Source: Schleiferia thermophila (GTDB lineage Bacteria > Bacteroidota > Bacteroidia > Flavobacteriales > Schleiferiaceae). From it: a DNA stretch of 37,226 bases. The stretch spans positions 1 to 37,226 of the forward strand of contig NZ_QPJS01000007.1 of assembly GCF_003337435.1 (NCBI RefSeq). The letters are read 5' to 3'. Every line of letters starts with the position of its first letter. Positions within the stretch are counted from its first letter, which is position 1. The position numbers and the translations under genes are program-made. The notes under the pieces are model-generated. The model made no database searches. It was not told where the DNA came from and saw nothing but the letters and a program-made list of their open reading frames with translations. This document shows positions 1 to 8,960 of the stretch, in pieces.

Positions 1-46
1 TTTTCTGATAAAAGGACCATGTATATAAGTATATAACAAGGGTAGA
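1..46. repeat. Intergenic repeat R1, copy a
   Basis: Starts with ttttctgataaaa and continues through ggaccatgtatataa to gggtaga. A second, slightly rearranged copy lies at 4501-4543, with a 3-4 bp insertion after the first block and a shorter gap before gggtaga. The two copies bracket the two T9SS-type genes. The copy may extend left of the window. Confidence 0.7.
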
Positions 47-464
47 GCCCCAGTATCGACAGGTTGCAATCTGTGGAATAAGTATAATGCGCAACACCAC
101 GCGACCTTGAAGGGTTCAAACGTTTTATGCTTGTAAGCGTCCAGGGTTCGGGTTTTTGTCATGGTTTTATCCTGGCAAAAACACAGGCCAAAAACCGATG
201 AAATTGGGGTATGCTTGAAACCGAGGGTTCAATAATTTTAAAATCATAATCTTTTAATCTTTTCGCTCCTCTGGGGTTTTAAGCCTGGAAACCTTCCGAT
301 TTTTCAAACGCTAAAGCCTTAAAAATCTAATTAATCAAATCTGAGTCATAAGCTCTCTGAGTTCCGAAGACGCCTAGTAGACTTTAAAACATAGGAATAT
401 AGACAGTTACGTGTTTGAAACACTGGGTGCAGTATTGAACGTTGCCATGTATTTATTCAATTAA
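1..464. other. Non-coding stretch downstream of the CHU_C-domain gene
   Basis: Apart from repeat R1 at its left end I see no open frame with coding character, RNA gene or clear terminator. The minus-strand gene at 465-2069 ends here. Confidence 0.5.
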
Positions 465-2069
465 TCACCGGTACAATACAATCTCACCTCTTTTTGGGGT
501 TTGTGGGTTGCCATCTCTGTCGGTATAGCGAATGAGGTAGAGATATACTCCTTCCTGGACGGGCTTGCCCTGGTATTGCCCGTCCCAACATTCTTTGGGG
601 TCGGTACTGCTGTACATCATTGTTCCCCAGCGATTGAATATTTGTATGTGGTAATCTGCTACATTTTCTGCCGATACCTGGAAGCAATCGTTTACCCCAT
701 CGCCATTGGGGGTAAAGGCATTGGGGATGTAAATGGGGTAATCCACAACAGGGGGCGGGGAGCAATCTTTTTCATAAACTACTAGTGTGTCTGTATAGCT
801 AAAGCACTCATTGTAGGTGTGTACATAATAGACTCCTGCTTCATATATCTGAGTGGTAGCTGTGCTATCGCCATTGCTCCAGAGTATGCTTACTTCTTGA
901 GGTACTTGCACACCCAGCCAAGCCGATTGCCCAAGGCACAGGGTTTCTGGATAAGGAGCTATTTGAGGACTAAAATTGTAGATGTAATTGACTACAATGG
1001 TATCGTAAGCGCTGTAAAGTCCATCTATACTCACCTGTACCCAGTACGTACCTGCTTGATTTACTGTAATGCTTGGCGTGGTATCGCCTGTACTCCATAG
1101 ATAGTGACGGGTTTCATTTTCCAGCATATAAGTACTGTCAATTACCTGTGCGGTAAGCTGCAAGGTCTCGCCCTCACACAGGGTAGTATCGGCAGGTAGC
1201 TGCACTGTGAACAAGGTATCGCTGCATTTATAAAAATGGAAGTCGTCGAAAAAAACAAAGGAATAAAAAGATTGGAACATGGCTTGTGGATCGTTATTAA
1301 AATTTCTCCTTCGAGATAAACTGGTAGATGAATCAATAACATTAAATGAGCTTGGAGATAAGTTGGGATCAAATATTCCTAAGGAAAAATGATTGTAATG
1401 GTCATTGACACTTACATTAAATAAAACCTTTCTCCATTTGTCGCTTTTATTTATTGATGAATCATTTATTGAAACAACCAAAGAATTATTGACAATATCC
1501 GTATTTGAAAAACTAAAGCTTGGTAGATTAGCTAAACTTACAATACTATCTTTGGATAATGCGATATCAATATTATTTATTTGAAATGAATTTCTAGAAT
1601 CACTCCTTACAAAAAAATAACCACAATATTTATCTATTTCTGTAGTTTTTTTTAGAGGAATACTTATAATTGGAACTGAAATAACCCAATTCCAATTAAC
1701 ACCAAAAAATTGTCTAGCTTTTACAATAGAAAATGCAAAAAAATGGTCTCCGTTAAACGCATTTAAATTTTGATTATTTAATATGGAATCTAAAAGGAAA
1801 TTTATAGTAATTGGATAATAAAGATTTGGATATATAATCCAAATTTGACCAGAACCTGTAAAGTGAGAATATCTAATTGAAGCATCATACCAATCAAAGT
1901 ATCTTCCTTGAATGATATCAGGATGCAAATTTTGACCTGGCACTTTAATATATGGACAACCTATGTTATGTGGACAAGGGCCATGATTTTCAAAGGAGTA
2001 ATTAGAAATCAAATTTTGTCCCTGCAATTGGTTCATTATAATGAAGATGAAAAAGAGTACTTTTTTCAT
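465..2069 (-). CDS. T9SS surface protein with gliding-motility-type (CHU_C) C-terminal domain
   Basis: A protein of 534 residues, probably exported and attached to the cell surface by the type IX secretion system. I chose the ATG at 2069 because it begins a clean signal peptide (MKKVLFFIFIIMNQLQGQ); an upstream ATG would add eight residues. The N-terminal half opens with NLISNYSFE and looks like a jelly-roll type ligand-binding region. Around residues 300-440 are two related Ig/PKD-like units, each with LWS(T/N)GD and AGxYxV motifs. The last 90 residues (IPNAFTPNGDGVNDCF, then FNRWG, CWDG, GVYLYLI, GEIVLYR) are the CHU_C domain (TIGR04131 type) that serves as a T9SS sorting signal. The substrate or adhesion partner cannot be told from sequence. 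Confidence 0.9.
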   Translation of the reverse strand: MKKVLFFIFIIMNQLQGQNLISNYSFENHGPCPHNIGCPYIKVPGQNLHPDIIQGRYFDWYDASIRYSHFTGSGQIWIIYPNLYYPITINFLLDSILNNQNLNAFNGDHFFAFSIVKARQFFGVNWNWVISVPIISIPLKKTTEIDKYCGYFFVRSDSRNSFQINNIDIALSKDSIVSLANLPSFSFSNTDIVNNSLVVSINDSSINKSDKWRKVLFNVSVNDHYNHFSLGIFDPNLSPSSFNVIDSSTSLSRRRNFNNDPQAMFQSFYSFVFFDDFHFYKCSDTLFTVQLPADTTLCEGETLQLTAQVIDSTYMLENETRHYLWSTGDTTPSITVNQAGTYWVQVSIDGLYSAYDTIVVNYIYNFSPQIAPYPETLCLGQSAWLGVQVPQEVSILWSNGDSTATTQIYEAGVYYVHTYNECFSYTDTLVVYEKDCSPPPVVDYPIYIPNAFTPNGDGVNDCFQVSAENVADYHIQIFNRWGTMMYSSTDPKECWDGQYQGKPVQEGVYLYLIRYTDRDGNPQTPKRGEIVLYR

Positions 2070-2140
2070 GAGAATAAAATTAAATACACACAATATGGCA
2101 AATATTTAGAATACTGTGTGTTATTGTTTTAAAAATAATT

Positions 2141-4006
2141 CTAGTTCTTAACAATCCTGTGTCTGCTTTGTCCTGCATCAGAGTTTATTTGCATTATATA
2201 CATTCCTGAAGCGAGATTTTCTAGGTTAATTTGCAGCTGATCAGTGAATTCGGTGACCTTATAAGAATATACTTTTTGACCTATTTGGTTAATAATCATA
2301 ATATCGTGATGATAAGTTTTTTTGCTTAATTGAATATTCAATAGGTTACTTGTAGGATTGGGATATAAGTTGGTTGCAATAGCTGGTAATTCATCAATAG
2401 TTAATCCTCTATTAGAAGGAACGCTATTACATGAAGATATTGTTGCAGAAGAATTATCAGTGAAATCAGGATTTAATGATCCCGCCCATGTATTAGGATT
2501 AAAGGTTAAGCCTTGAGATGAATTCCAATAGTATGTTATTGGAAATCCAACATTCAAAGTTCCTTCTAATTTAAATGGATAGGAATGCATTACCCACTCA
2601 TTATTAGCACTTTGTGCAGGTGAGCCTATGTTGCCAATGTTCACATTTTGGAAGTAGATCCCTCGGGTATTGATAAATTGATTACACTCTATTCGGGTAA
2701 AGAGGAGGTTGTCTATCCCAAAGATAGAATAGCATAGGTTTTCAAAGATATTATTGCCTATCCAAGTGTTAAGTGAGTTGTTGGTATATAGGCCATAAAT
2801 GGTCCAGATATCGCAGTTGCTACTCATGGCCGTATTGGCATGGGTTATGTAATTTTCACCTACCACAGCATTTTCGCAATTATCTAGGCTAATGCCTCTA
2901 AAGGTATTGCCTGCGAGCTTACCCGTTATTTCATTAAAATTGATGTATAAGCGTTTGTTTATGGTCCAATTAGGGTCGCTTAGGTGGCGCGCAATGTCAA
3001 TGCCTCTCGCTTCTATATCTGTTAGAATATTGCTATGGATTAAGGTACGATTATAAAGGGTTTTTGGGGTGCCCAAATAAATTCCGGTAGTATAATTATG
3101 TATTTGATTATGTGATACATTGTTGTTGCCTGATTGGTTTATGAGGTCTAGTTTAATTGCATAAGATCCATTGTTGAAAGTATTGTACAATATATCGTGA
3201 ATTCCGTTGAGTGATTGAATTGCTGTATTGTTGTTTATAAACTCGTTAAAGGCAGTGCTTGAGTTGCCTATGTTTAGATAAGAATCTTTGCCTACTATTC
3301 CATAAGGGCCATTTTCCAATCGGTTGTTTTCCATGTACAATTGAGAGTTGATGGAATAAACGATTGGGTTTTCGGTATTGCCCTGTACAATAAGGTTGTT
3401 GATTCCTGCGCTCTGGTCACCAATGTAAACTTCATAACTGTTTATTAATACAATAGCTTGATGATAAAAATCGGCTATATAAGTGTAGGGCATTAAATTA
3501 ACAGTCGATGATGGCGATTGTAGGATACCGTTGTGTCCTTCCTGCCAAATATCGACTGTATTTTCTGTAAAAACTACGTTGTTTGAACCTGCTGTAAAAT
3601 TTTCAATTAAAAGGCTTATCATATTATTTGAAAAAGTAGAATTGTCAATCAACACAGTGGGATTGTTGAGCGCCCAAACTCCTCTAATGCCAGCTTCAGT
3701 ATGTGTTTGTGTAATGGATAAAGTACTGCTCGGGTCATCTACTACAATAGCATCCCATCTATATTCATTATTGCAATTCACAATGCTGCAATTGGTAAAT
3801 TCTACAGTGTAAGAAGCATCAATAACCAACTGAGCATCCGGAGCAAGATTAAAGATGCAGTTATCGAAAGTATAGTTTTCATCTAAATGCACAGTACCAT
3901 AAACATCAAAAATCATAAATGAGAAGAATCCACCTCCAATTTTTGGGCTAGTGGGTTCTTGCACAAAAATCTCATTACCTACACCATTGATACAACAATT
4001 CACCAC
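2141..4006 (-). CDS. T9SS beta-helix surface protein, main part (frame separated from its signal peptide by an in-frame stop)
   Basis: About 620 residues with the look of a right-handed parallel beta-helix: repeated short strands rich in Asn, Ile and Gly (VIDNSTFSNN, VENN and NNTAIQSL-like units) from the start to about residue 520. The last 75 residues (LYPNPTSNLLNIQL, GQKVYSYKV, LASGMYIMQI, HRIVKN) are a type A T9SS sorting domain (TIGR04183 type). No signal peptide precedes the first in-frame GTG at 4006. The same frame continues upstream, without shift, to a TAA at 4070-4072 and then to a 104-residue segment with a signal peptide. The two pieces therefore read as one gene of about 747 residues broken by one stop codon. 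Beta-helix T9SS proteins are often adhesins or polysaccharide-binding proteins, but no catalytic motif is seen here. Confidence 0.8.
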   Translation of the reverse strand: MVNCCINGVGNEIFVQEPTSPKIGGGFFSFMIFDVYGTVHLDENYTFDNCIFNLAPDAQLVIDASYTVEFTNCSIVNCNNEYRWDAIVVDDPSSTLSITQTHTEAGIRGVWALNNPTVLIDNSTFSNNMISLLIENFTAGSNNVVFTENTVDIWQEGHNGILQSPSSTVNLMPYTYIADFYHQAIVLINSYEVYIGDQSAGINNLIVQGNTENPIVYSINSQLYMENNRLENGPYGIVGKDSYLNIGNSSTAFNEFINNNTAIQSLNGIHDILYNTFNNGSYAIKLDLINQSGNNNVSHNQIHNYTTGIYLGTPKTLYNRTLIHSNILTDIEARGIDIARHLSDPNWTINKRLYINFNEITGKLAGNTFRGISLDNCENAVVGENYITHANTAMSSNCDIWTIYGLYTNNSLNTWIGNNIFENLCYSIFGIDNLLFTRIECNQFINTRGIYFQNVNIGNIGSPAQSANNEWVMHSYPFKLEGTLNVGFPITYYWNSSQGLTFNPNTWAGSLNPDFTDNSSATISSCNSVPSNRGLTIDELPAIATNLYPNPTSNLLNIQLSKKTYHHDIMIINQIGQKVYSYKVTEFTDQLQINLENLASGMYIMQINSDAGQSRHRIVKN

Positions 4007-4069
4007 CGTAGAACTTAAGGTGAAAACATTGAACCCATTGGTATAAGTAATGTCAAAAGTGCCAAAATC

Positions 4070-4384
4070 TTAAAAATCGGTAATGTTTACAGAGCTTAGT
4101 GTGAGAACCCCTGTTGAAGAATTAAAAGATTGGGTTGCAGTAAAGCCAACAGGAAAAAAGCCTGTAACGGAAAAAGTTGGATTGTGTCCAATCACTTGAA
4201 AAGTAGCTGTGCTACCACAAATGCCCACGGCATTACTGCCCACTGAGCTGGGTTGTAAACTAAATTGGGCATTAAGCCAAGTGGGAGAAAGGGTCAATAA
4301 TCCTGGAATCATTAGGCTTAGGATTAGGGTTACAGAGTTGCAGAGTTGCAGCGTTGCAGCGTTGTGAGTAGATACTTGTTTCAT
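4070..4384 (-). pseudogene. N-terminal part (signal peptide) of the broken beta-helix T9SS protein
   Basis: A frame of 104 residues starting at the ATG at 4384. It has a signal-peptide-like hydrophobic stretch ending in TWLNAQ and then a mature part with SVGSNAVGICGSTATFQV. It ends SVNITDF-stop; directly after the TAA the same frame reads DFGTFDITYTNGFNVFTLSS and runs into the beta-helix protein. The first 20 codons overlap an 8-bp tandem repeat (4330-4369). A good promoter lies 20-30 bp upstream (4413-4442). Without readthrough this fragment would be exported without a sorting domain. It could also be an assembly error of one base. Confidence 0.7.
4330..4369. repeat. 8-bp tandem repeat (about 5 units) in the signal-peptide codons
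   Basis: Five adjacent 8-bp units on the plus strand: gttacaga, gttgcaga, gttgcagc, gttgcagc, gttgtgag. The middle three are nearly identical and the outer two degenerate. Eight is not a multiple of three, so gain or loss of one unit would shift the reading frame 15-55 bp after the start codon. Confidence 0.8.
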
Positions 4385-4412
4385 AGTTCAAATGGAAATG
4401 GTATGTATATTT

Positions 4413-4442
4413 CAAAAATAATTTCTTTTTTAAAACATGCAA
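4413..4442 (-). promoter_or_regulatory. Bacteroidota-type promoter of the beta-helix gene
   Basis: On the minus strand TATTTTTG (4420-4413) fits the TAnnTTTG -7 box exactly. A TTG (4442-4440) lies 19 bp upstream as the -33 element. The predicted start of transcription is about 20 nt before the ATG at 4384. Confidence 0.6.
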
Positions 4443-4500
4443 CCGTTTATATGTTAAAATTTTAGAAAAAGTTTAAGATTGCGGATGTTGAGTTGACTGA

Positions 4501-4543
4501 TTTTCTGATAAAATAAAAGGACCATGTATATAACCAGGGTAGA
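4501..4543. repeat. Intergenic repeat R1, copy b
   Basis: Second copy of the repeat at 1-46: same opening block, same ggaccatgtatataa core and same gggtaga end, with small indels. It lies about 60 bp upstream of the promoter of the beta-helix gene. Confidence 0.7.
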
Positions 4544-5271
4544 AGTGAAGGGTGTACAAATATTCACTGCGCAAGTGCACCAAAATCTCACGAGTTGCGC
4601 GACCCACTGGCTAACTTTGAGGTGATAAGACCTGCACGAAAAGCTGTCAAAAGGAAATTGCCTGAAGCATCTGTGGTAAAAAATATAAAACCTCTTTAAT
4701 CTCTAGCACAGTCTTTTCTAGCCACTTAATTGTGATGTTCGTCTATTACCAAACCCTCAATATTTAACGGACAATTTTAAGCAGAGCCTATAAGCTCTAA
4801 AAGCGTAAGAAGTGTAAAAAAAGTGGTTTATAATCAAGAAAATTTTTTAATAGTTAGGTAGTTGGGAGTTTGATGGTTCTAAGTTGGGTAGTTTGGTGGA
4901 TTTGTTCACAGTTCAAAGTTTGAGGTTAATCTGATAACTTTAATATTTAAACTTTGAATATTAATACCATATGTAAAAAATATTTCAAATCTTCAAAAGT
5001 CATTAAACATTAATCATTGACAAGTGACAATTGAAACTCCAAATCCGACATCTACGCTGCCGCCGGCATTTTCAATGTTTTTATTCCTTTCAACTAGGTC
5101 AAATGAAAGAACCCACCAACGGAAGAATGCCAATTTTTTTGAGATAACACGTATTCATAAAACATTCTTTTTGCAACAATGCTGCACAACTACACGAGCG
5201 CGGAAACGCATAATGGTAAAGCGAATATTCAAAGAGGTTTAAAGGTTGTGGGGCGCTATGAAGAGAAAAGC

Positions 5272-5943
5272 CTAATCCAATTTAAAAGCGAGCCCAATTT
5301 CTGCCATAATGCTTCCGTGATTATTGCTCAAGTGATGGTAGCGTGTGGTAAGTGATAAATCCATTTTTGCATGTATTACATACAGAGCACCTGCTCCAAT
5401 AAAGTAAGTAACTCTATTGATATACAATTGATAAGGTACTAAATGATTAAACTCAGCTATAATTTGATTATCTAGGCCTACTGTAACTTCTTCTATGCCT
5501 ACTACATAGTGTTTTCTAACCTGCAAATAACTCAATCCTAATTCACCCATTACGCTCCATTGATTTTTTAAGTTAAAGGATTTCATAAGCCCAAAATCCA
5601 GTATGGCTTGATGACTATGCGCTGTGTAATAACTCTTTTCTTCGCCATTGATATCTCTTCCTAGCCAATCTTGAAAACCAGGATGTTCAAAGCTATAAGG
5701 CACACCCTTTTCAAGCACAATACCTCTATTACCACCGCCATACATAAAACTCCTGCGGAGCAATAGATTAAACTGATAAACCTTTGGAGAATTGTACTGA
5801 ATACTCAGGCCATAAGCATGTAAATTACTATGATTCATATACATATAAGGCAAAGCTGCATAAACTTCACCATATTTTTGAGCCAATAAAGAGGATGACT
5901 GAATTAAGCATCCTACAAAAACTAAAATCTTGTACCTAAACAT
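5272..5943 (-). CDS. Probable outer-membrane beta-barrel protein, last gene of the barrel cluster
   Basis: 223 residues with a signal peptide (MFRYKILVFVGCLIQSSSLLAQ) followed by alternating polar and hydrophobic strands typical of a small outer-membrane barrel. It ends in AEIGLAFKLD, so it lacks the final aromatic residue seen in its neighbours. The ATG at 5943 lies 22 bp inside the 3' end of the preceding barrel gene, so the two are almost certainly co-transcribed and translationally coupled. No known family is recognised. Confidence 0.7.
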   Translation of the reverse strand: MFRYKILVFVGCLIQSSSLLAQKYGEVYAALPYMYMNHSNLHAYGLSIQYNSPKVYQFNLLLRRSFMYGGGNRGIVLEKGVPYSFEHPGFQDWLGRDINGEEKSYYTAHSHQAILDFGLMKSFNLKNQWSVMGELGLSYLQVRKHYVVGIEEVTVGLDNQIIAEFNHLVPYQLYINRVTYFIGAGALYVIHAKMDLSLTTRYHHLSNNHGSIMAEIGLAFKLD

Positions 5944-6623
5944 AAACTCATGCTTAAAAAATCACTATATAAAATATGATTATAATCGGCTTGAATGCCC
6001 AATTGCGTATAAGTACCTAATTGGTATCTTAGAAATGCAGAAGCGTTGAAATTAAAATTTCCCAAAGCATCTCTTGCTAGCTGACGTAAATCTCCGTAGA
6101 TATCCACATCTATATACCCTACCACATTGCCACTCTCGTAAACCTCAAAACGATTCAAACCACCTCTTGCATAGAATCCTCTATGCATGACCATTTCATT
6201 TCTTAGTGCCGAGATTAAGGAGAGCTTTGGGTAACCAAGATTCTTTATTTCATAAAACACACCCAAATTCAAGCCCATTATATTGAATAAATCTGTAATC
6301 TTAATATTATCAGGTATATTGCCATTTGGCAGAGGGTCTCCACCAATTGGGAAATAGGCATTATTAGGATTATATGGGCCCGTAAAACCATGAAATAAAA
6401 CTCCTTCATAATTTATCCTCTCCCAATACTCAAACCTATCGTAAAACAAACCTAGATTTACTCCAAAACCCTTGTGTAGCTTCCTGAAGTAATTGATTTC
6501 TAGCTTATTAAAATCAAAATTATCTACAGCAAAAAACTGTTGACTTAATTGAATTTCGCTTTTGCTTTGAGCTGTACCCAAGAGTGAGTAAAAAACTAAA
6601 ATGCAAAATGTTGTTTTTTTCAT
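5922..6623 (-). CDS. Probable outer-membrane beta-barrel protein
   Basis: 233 residues. The ATG at 6623 gives a signal peptide (MKKTTFCILVFYSLLGTAQ) and lies about 18 bp downstream of an excellent promoter; an in-frame start further upstream would precede that promoter and is rejected. The mature part consists of amphipathic strands (LEINYFRKL, GFGVNLGLFYDRF, FNASAFLRYQLG) and ends MSLCLGTRF, with the terminal Phe typical of BAM-assembled barrels. First gene of a two-gene unit with 5272-5943. Function unknown. Confidence 0.75.
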   Translation of the reverse strand: MKKTTFCILVFYSLLGTAQSKSEIQLSQQFFAVDNFDFNKLEINYFRKLHKGFGVNLGLFYDRFEYWERINYEGVLFHGFTGPYNPNNAYFPIGGDPLPNGNIPDNIKITDLFNIMGLNLGVFYEIKNLGYPKLSLISALRNEMVMHRGFYARGGLNRFEVYESGNVVGYIDVDIYGDLRQLARDALGNFNFNASAFLRYQLGTYTQLGIQADYNHILYSDFLSMSLCLGTRF

Positions 6624-6640
6624 TTCTAAAAATCGTAGTA

Positions 6641-6668
6641 CAAACCTAAACTTCAAAAGAAGCCACAA
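6641..6668 (-). promoter_or_regulatory. Bacteroidota-type promoter of the barrel pair
   Basis: On the minus strand TAGGTTTG (6648-6641) matches TAnnTTTG exactly, and a TTG (6668-6666) lies 17 bp upstream. The leader to the ATG at 6623 would be about 10 nt. Confidence 0.6.
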
Positions 6669-6702
6669 GCGTTAAAGCTAAAAAATGACCCTAAGAAAAA
6701 TC

Positions 6703-6760
6703 TCACCTCCTCTCACAGCAATTCACCTCTTCGGTACTGTGGCAAGATTTTTCTACTTTG
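6703..6760. repeat. 58-bp repeat R2, copy a
   Basis: Begins tcacctcctctcacagca and ends gatttttctactttg. It is identical to 12939-12996 except for one base (aat here, act there). It lies just upstream of the promoter of the barrel pair. In one plus-strand frame both copies stay open (SPPLTA, then HLFGTVARFFYF), which hints at a fragment of a once-coding or dispersed element. Confidence 0.85.
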
Positions 6761-6841
6761 AACAAGCCGCAAGGCTAAGGGTCATCGATAATTTCCGCTG
6801 CGGTGTGCTTATTCAAAAATGGCTACAGGATAGCGAAAAAA

Positions 6842-7516
6842 TTAAAACCTATAACCTATACCTACCATAAATTGTATAAAAGCATCCCATTCATATGTGA
6901 AGAGGAAGGGATTGTTGCGCAAAGGTGGTTCATCTCTTCGAAATTCTTTGAAATAGTAGCTGCCTATGCTAAAACCCACTTGAGCATTGAAATACAACTT
7001 ATCATTAAGAGGAAACTGCCCTCTGAGATAAGCGGTATTAAACAAAAATGTTCCCTTTTCTCCAATGACTCCTTCTTCTACTGTATAAAATTCACGAATT
7101 GAGCTAAAAGATGGGTCTACTAACTCTTCTAAGAAAATATAATTAAGTTTTTTGAGGCTCAATCTATGTGCATGAATAGAGTAACCTATAAAAAAATGAT
7201 TCTGTGAAATACTAGCAAATCTTTTCTCAGTGAAAAAATTTAAGCCAATTACATCCGTGGTATTTATTCTATAAGCGCGCTTTCTATACACATAATTATT
7301 TCTATCATGTGGTATGTCATTCAAATGAAAATTAAAACCCCCACCAAAATTTAGTTTTTTTCTTTCTATTCTCAGGTTTATTTGTGCTCCCTTGTGAGGA
7401 AGTACTCTACCAATGCTTACATCCAAACATACACCTAGTGAATCGCGTTGGGCTATGCTGGGTAATGCCACTAAAAGCAAAATGCCAATGGCCAATAAAT
7501 GATACTTTGTTTTCAA
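6842..7516 (-). CDS. Probable outer-membrane beta-barrel protein, paralogue of the next gene upstream
   Basis: 224 residues with a signal peptide (MKTKYHLLAIGILLLVALPSIAQ) and barrel-like strands, ending FMVGIGYRF. The stretch IERKKLNFGGGFNFHLNDIP followed by a GLNFFTEKRF segment lines up by eye with YERQNWNFELGLNYFINVYP and GLDLSIERNW in the gene at 7513-8154, so the two look like a tandem duplication. The start overlaps the stop of that gene by 4 bp. Function unknown. Confidence 0.75.
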   Translation of the reverse strand: MKTKYHLLAIGILLLVALPSIAQRDSLGVCLDVSIGRVLPHKGAQINLRIERKKLNFGGGFNFHLNDIPHDRNNYVYRKRAYRINTTDVIGLNFFTEKRFASISQNHFFIGYSIHAHRLSLKKLNYIFLEELVDPSFSSIREFYTVEEGVIGEKGTFLFNTAYLRGQFPLNDKLYFNAQVGFSIGSYYFKEFRRDEPPLRNNPFLFTYEWDAFIQFMVGIGYRF

Positions 7517-8154
7517 AATTTATATTTTAATGAAACATTGTATGTAATTGTGAATGCTTCACCACCCACAGCTCTAAAAAATTTGCTAATCAACCAATCT
7601 GCACCACTCACTAGATTATCATCAACATAGTAGTAAAAAACTATACCCGGTAAGGCACTCATTGAAATAAAGAGATTGTCATACAATCTTCCATCAAAAC
7701 CCAAACCCAAACTATACATCCAATTAAATGAAGGGTCAACATCTAAATTATAAATATAAATTGCGTACCAATTTCCATCGTCCCCAATAAAAGTAGGAGA
7801 CATTAAATCAATTACATGTGCAATGTAATTCACAAAAAAATTATTGACAAAGTACAGTCTATTGTTATTGTTCTTTATCCAATTTCTTTCAATACTTAGA
7901 TCCAATCCAAATCTTTGGCTGTTATTAAATGCCCAGCCCCTATTAAAATGAATATTTCCTTGATTATCTGTAGGATATACATTGATGAAATAGTTTAGCC
8001 CAAGTTCAAAGTTCCAATTCTGCCGCTCATATCCTCCAGCTACAAAAGTATAATGACCAAAATGCTTTTTTGAATATCCTGATTTGATGCTCCAAGGCTG
8101 TGCATGCATCATAATGGGTATTAAAAGTATCATTAACAAACAATTCTTCTTCAT
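7513..8154 (-). CDS. Probable outer-membrane beta-barrel protein
   Basis: 213 residues starting at the ATG at 8154, which gives the signal peptide MKKNCLLMILLIPIMMHAQ; an in-frame start at 8181 would add nine residues of no signal character. The C-terminus ISKFF, then TYNVSLKYKF, carries the terminal Phe of outer-membrane barrels. The leader has the A-rich CCAAAAAATG context also seen at the lipoprotein start at 9569. It follows the split lipoprotein at a 57-bp distance and precedes its paralogue at 6842-7516. Confidence 0.75.
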   Translation of the reverse strand: MKKNCLLMILLIPIMMHAQPWSIKSGYSKKHFGHYTFVAGGYERQNWNFELGLNYFINVYPTDNQGNIHFNRGWAFNNSQRFGLDLSIERNWIKNNNNRLYFVNNFFVNYIAHVIDLMSPTFIGDDGNWYAIYIYNLDVDPSFNWMYSLGLGFDGRLYDNLFISMSALPGIVFYYYVDDNLVSGADWLISKFFRAVGGEAFTITYNVSLKYKF

Positions 8155-8211
8155 TTTTTGGAAATAATTAAAAAAGCTCATACAGCAATTTATATGAGCT
8201 TTATCATCTTA

Positions 8212-8937
8212 CTATTGTGTTCTTATCATTTTGAAATCTCCCAAAGGCTCGTTAATCCAATTATTTGCCCACTGAGAAGGATGCCAGCATATCCAGTCGT
8301 AAAACTTTATGGTTGGAGTTTCTTCAGGTTTGTAAGCAAAATAATCATTTGTCCAAGTTCTTTTCGACCTAGAAAAAATTTCCACCTTTGAACCATTGGC
8401 CAAAACTAAATATGTACCACAATGAATTTTTCCACCTTCAAACCAATCTCTTTCTACGGAATTCCAGCAAGTATTGCATTTATCTATTCGCTGTTGCAGA
8501 TTTACTGGTCTATCCGCAACTTCATTCCACATATATAGCCATTTATTTATATCATTTTTATTTACCTTTTTAAATATGCTGTAAGCAAACGGATAAGGTA
8601 TATGATCCCAAGCACCTGTAAAAGAGCTATATGCTAGCCTTGAGCCAAAATTCCAAACCTCAGAATCTCCCCATCTCTCATGTCTTACCTTTATTCTAAA
8701 ATCATAGGTGGAGAATTTATCACCAGCGGTTGCAGGTGGCATATCACAATTCACACAATTGTCAATTTCAGAGGGAGGAGGTGGTGGTGGAAGTTTTATT
8801 CCTGTATAAAACCAAGGTGGAGGACTTAGTCCTAAAGCTACATAATGATAACCAGGGTTTACCGATACAATTCCAATTACCATTGTTTCGCAATTTATGG
8901 ATCTATTTTCATCAATAATTACCTCTTCCCACGCCAT
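8212..8937 (-). CDS. C-terminal part of split lipoprotein, copy 2
   Basis: Up to 241 residues from the ATG at 8937; the open frame extends upstream to about 8997. There is no signal peptide although the protein has many cysteines, which would suit an exported protein. A run of prolines follows SPPPWFYTG. Near residues 125-175 it shares V-x-K-x-D-I-N, VNLQ, C..W, E-x-D-W-F and C-G-x-Y in the same order with the piece at 11391-12074. I read it as the second half of the lipoprotein at 8961-9569, now one frame off: with one base restored near 8961 the frame would continue as RVAFNATNMAWEEV, then ETMVIGIVSVN. Alternatively it is a separate translationally coupled gene. Function unknown. Confidence 0.6.
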   Translation of the reverse strand: MAWEEVIIDENRSINCETMVIGIVSVNPGYHYVALGLSPPPWFYTGIKLPPPPPPSEIDNCVNCDMPPATAGDKFSTYDFRIKVRHERWGDSEVWNFGSRLAYSSFTGAWDHIPYPFAYSIFKKVNKNDINKWLYMWNEVADRPVNLQQRIDKCNTCWNSVERDWFEGGKIHCGTYLVLANGSKVEIFSRSKRTWTNDYFAYKPEETPTIKFYDWICWHPSQWANNWINEPLGDFKMIRTQ

Positions 8938-8960
8938 GTTTGTAGCATTAAATGCCACCC

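Larger units (their letters stand above)
4385..5271. other. 887-bp intergenic stretch between the beta-helix gene and the barrel cluster
   Basis: Contains the promoter above, repeat R1 copy b (4501-4543), and AT-rich low-complexity sequence around 4800-5000. On the minus strand, about 5150 down to 5030, is a coding-like frame of about 43 codons without a start (see findings). No complete gene is visible. Confidence 0.5.

Noticed and set aside
5024-5242. Plus-strand open frame of 72 codons
   Set aside because: Low-complexity and Arg/Thr-rich; the minus strand of the same stretch looks more coding-like but is not complete either.
6685-6870. Plus-strand open frame of 61 codons
   Set aside because: It consists largely of repeat R2 and runs into the 3' end of a barrel gene on the other strand; no family features.
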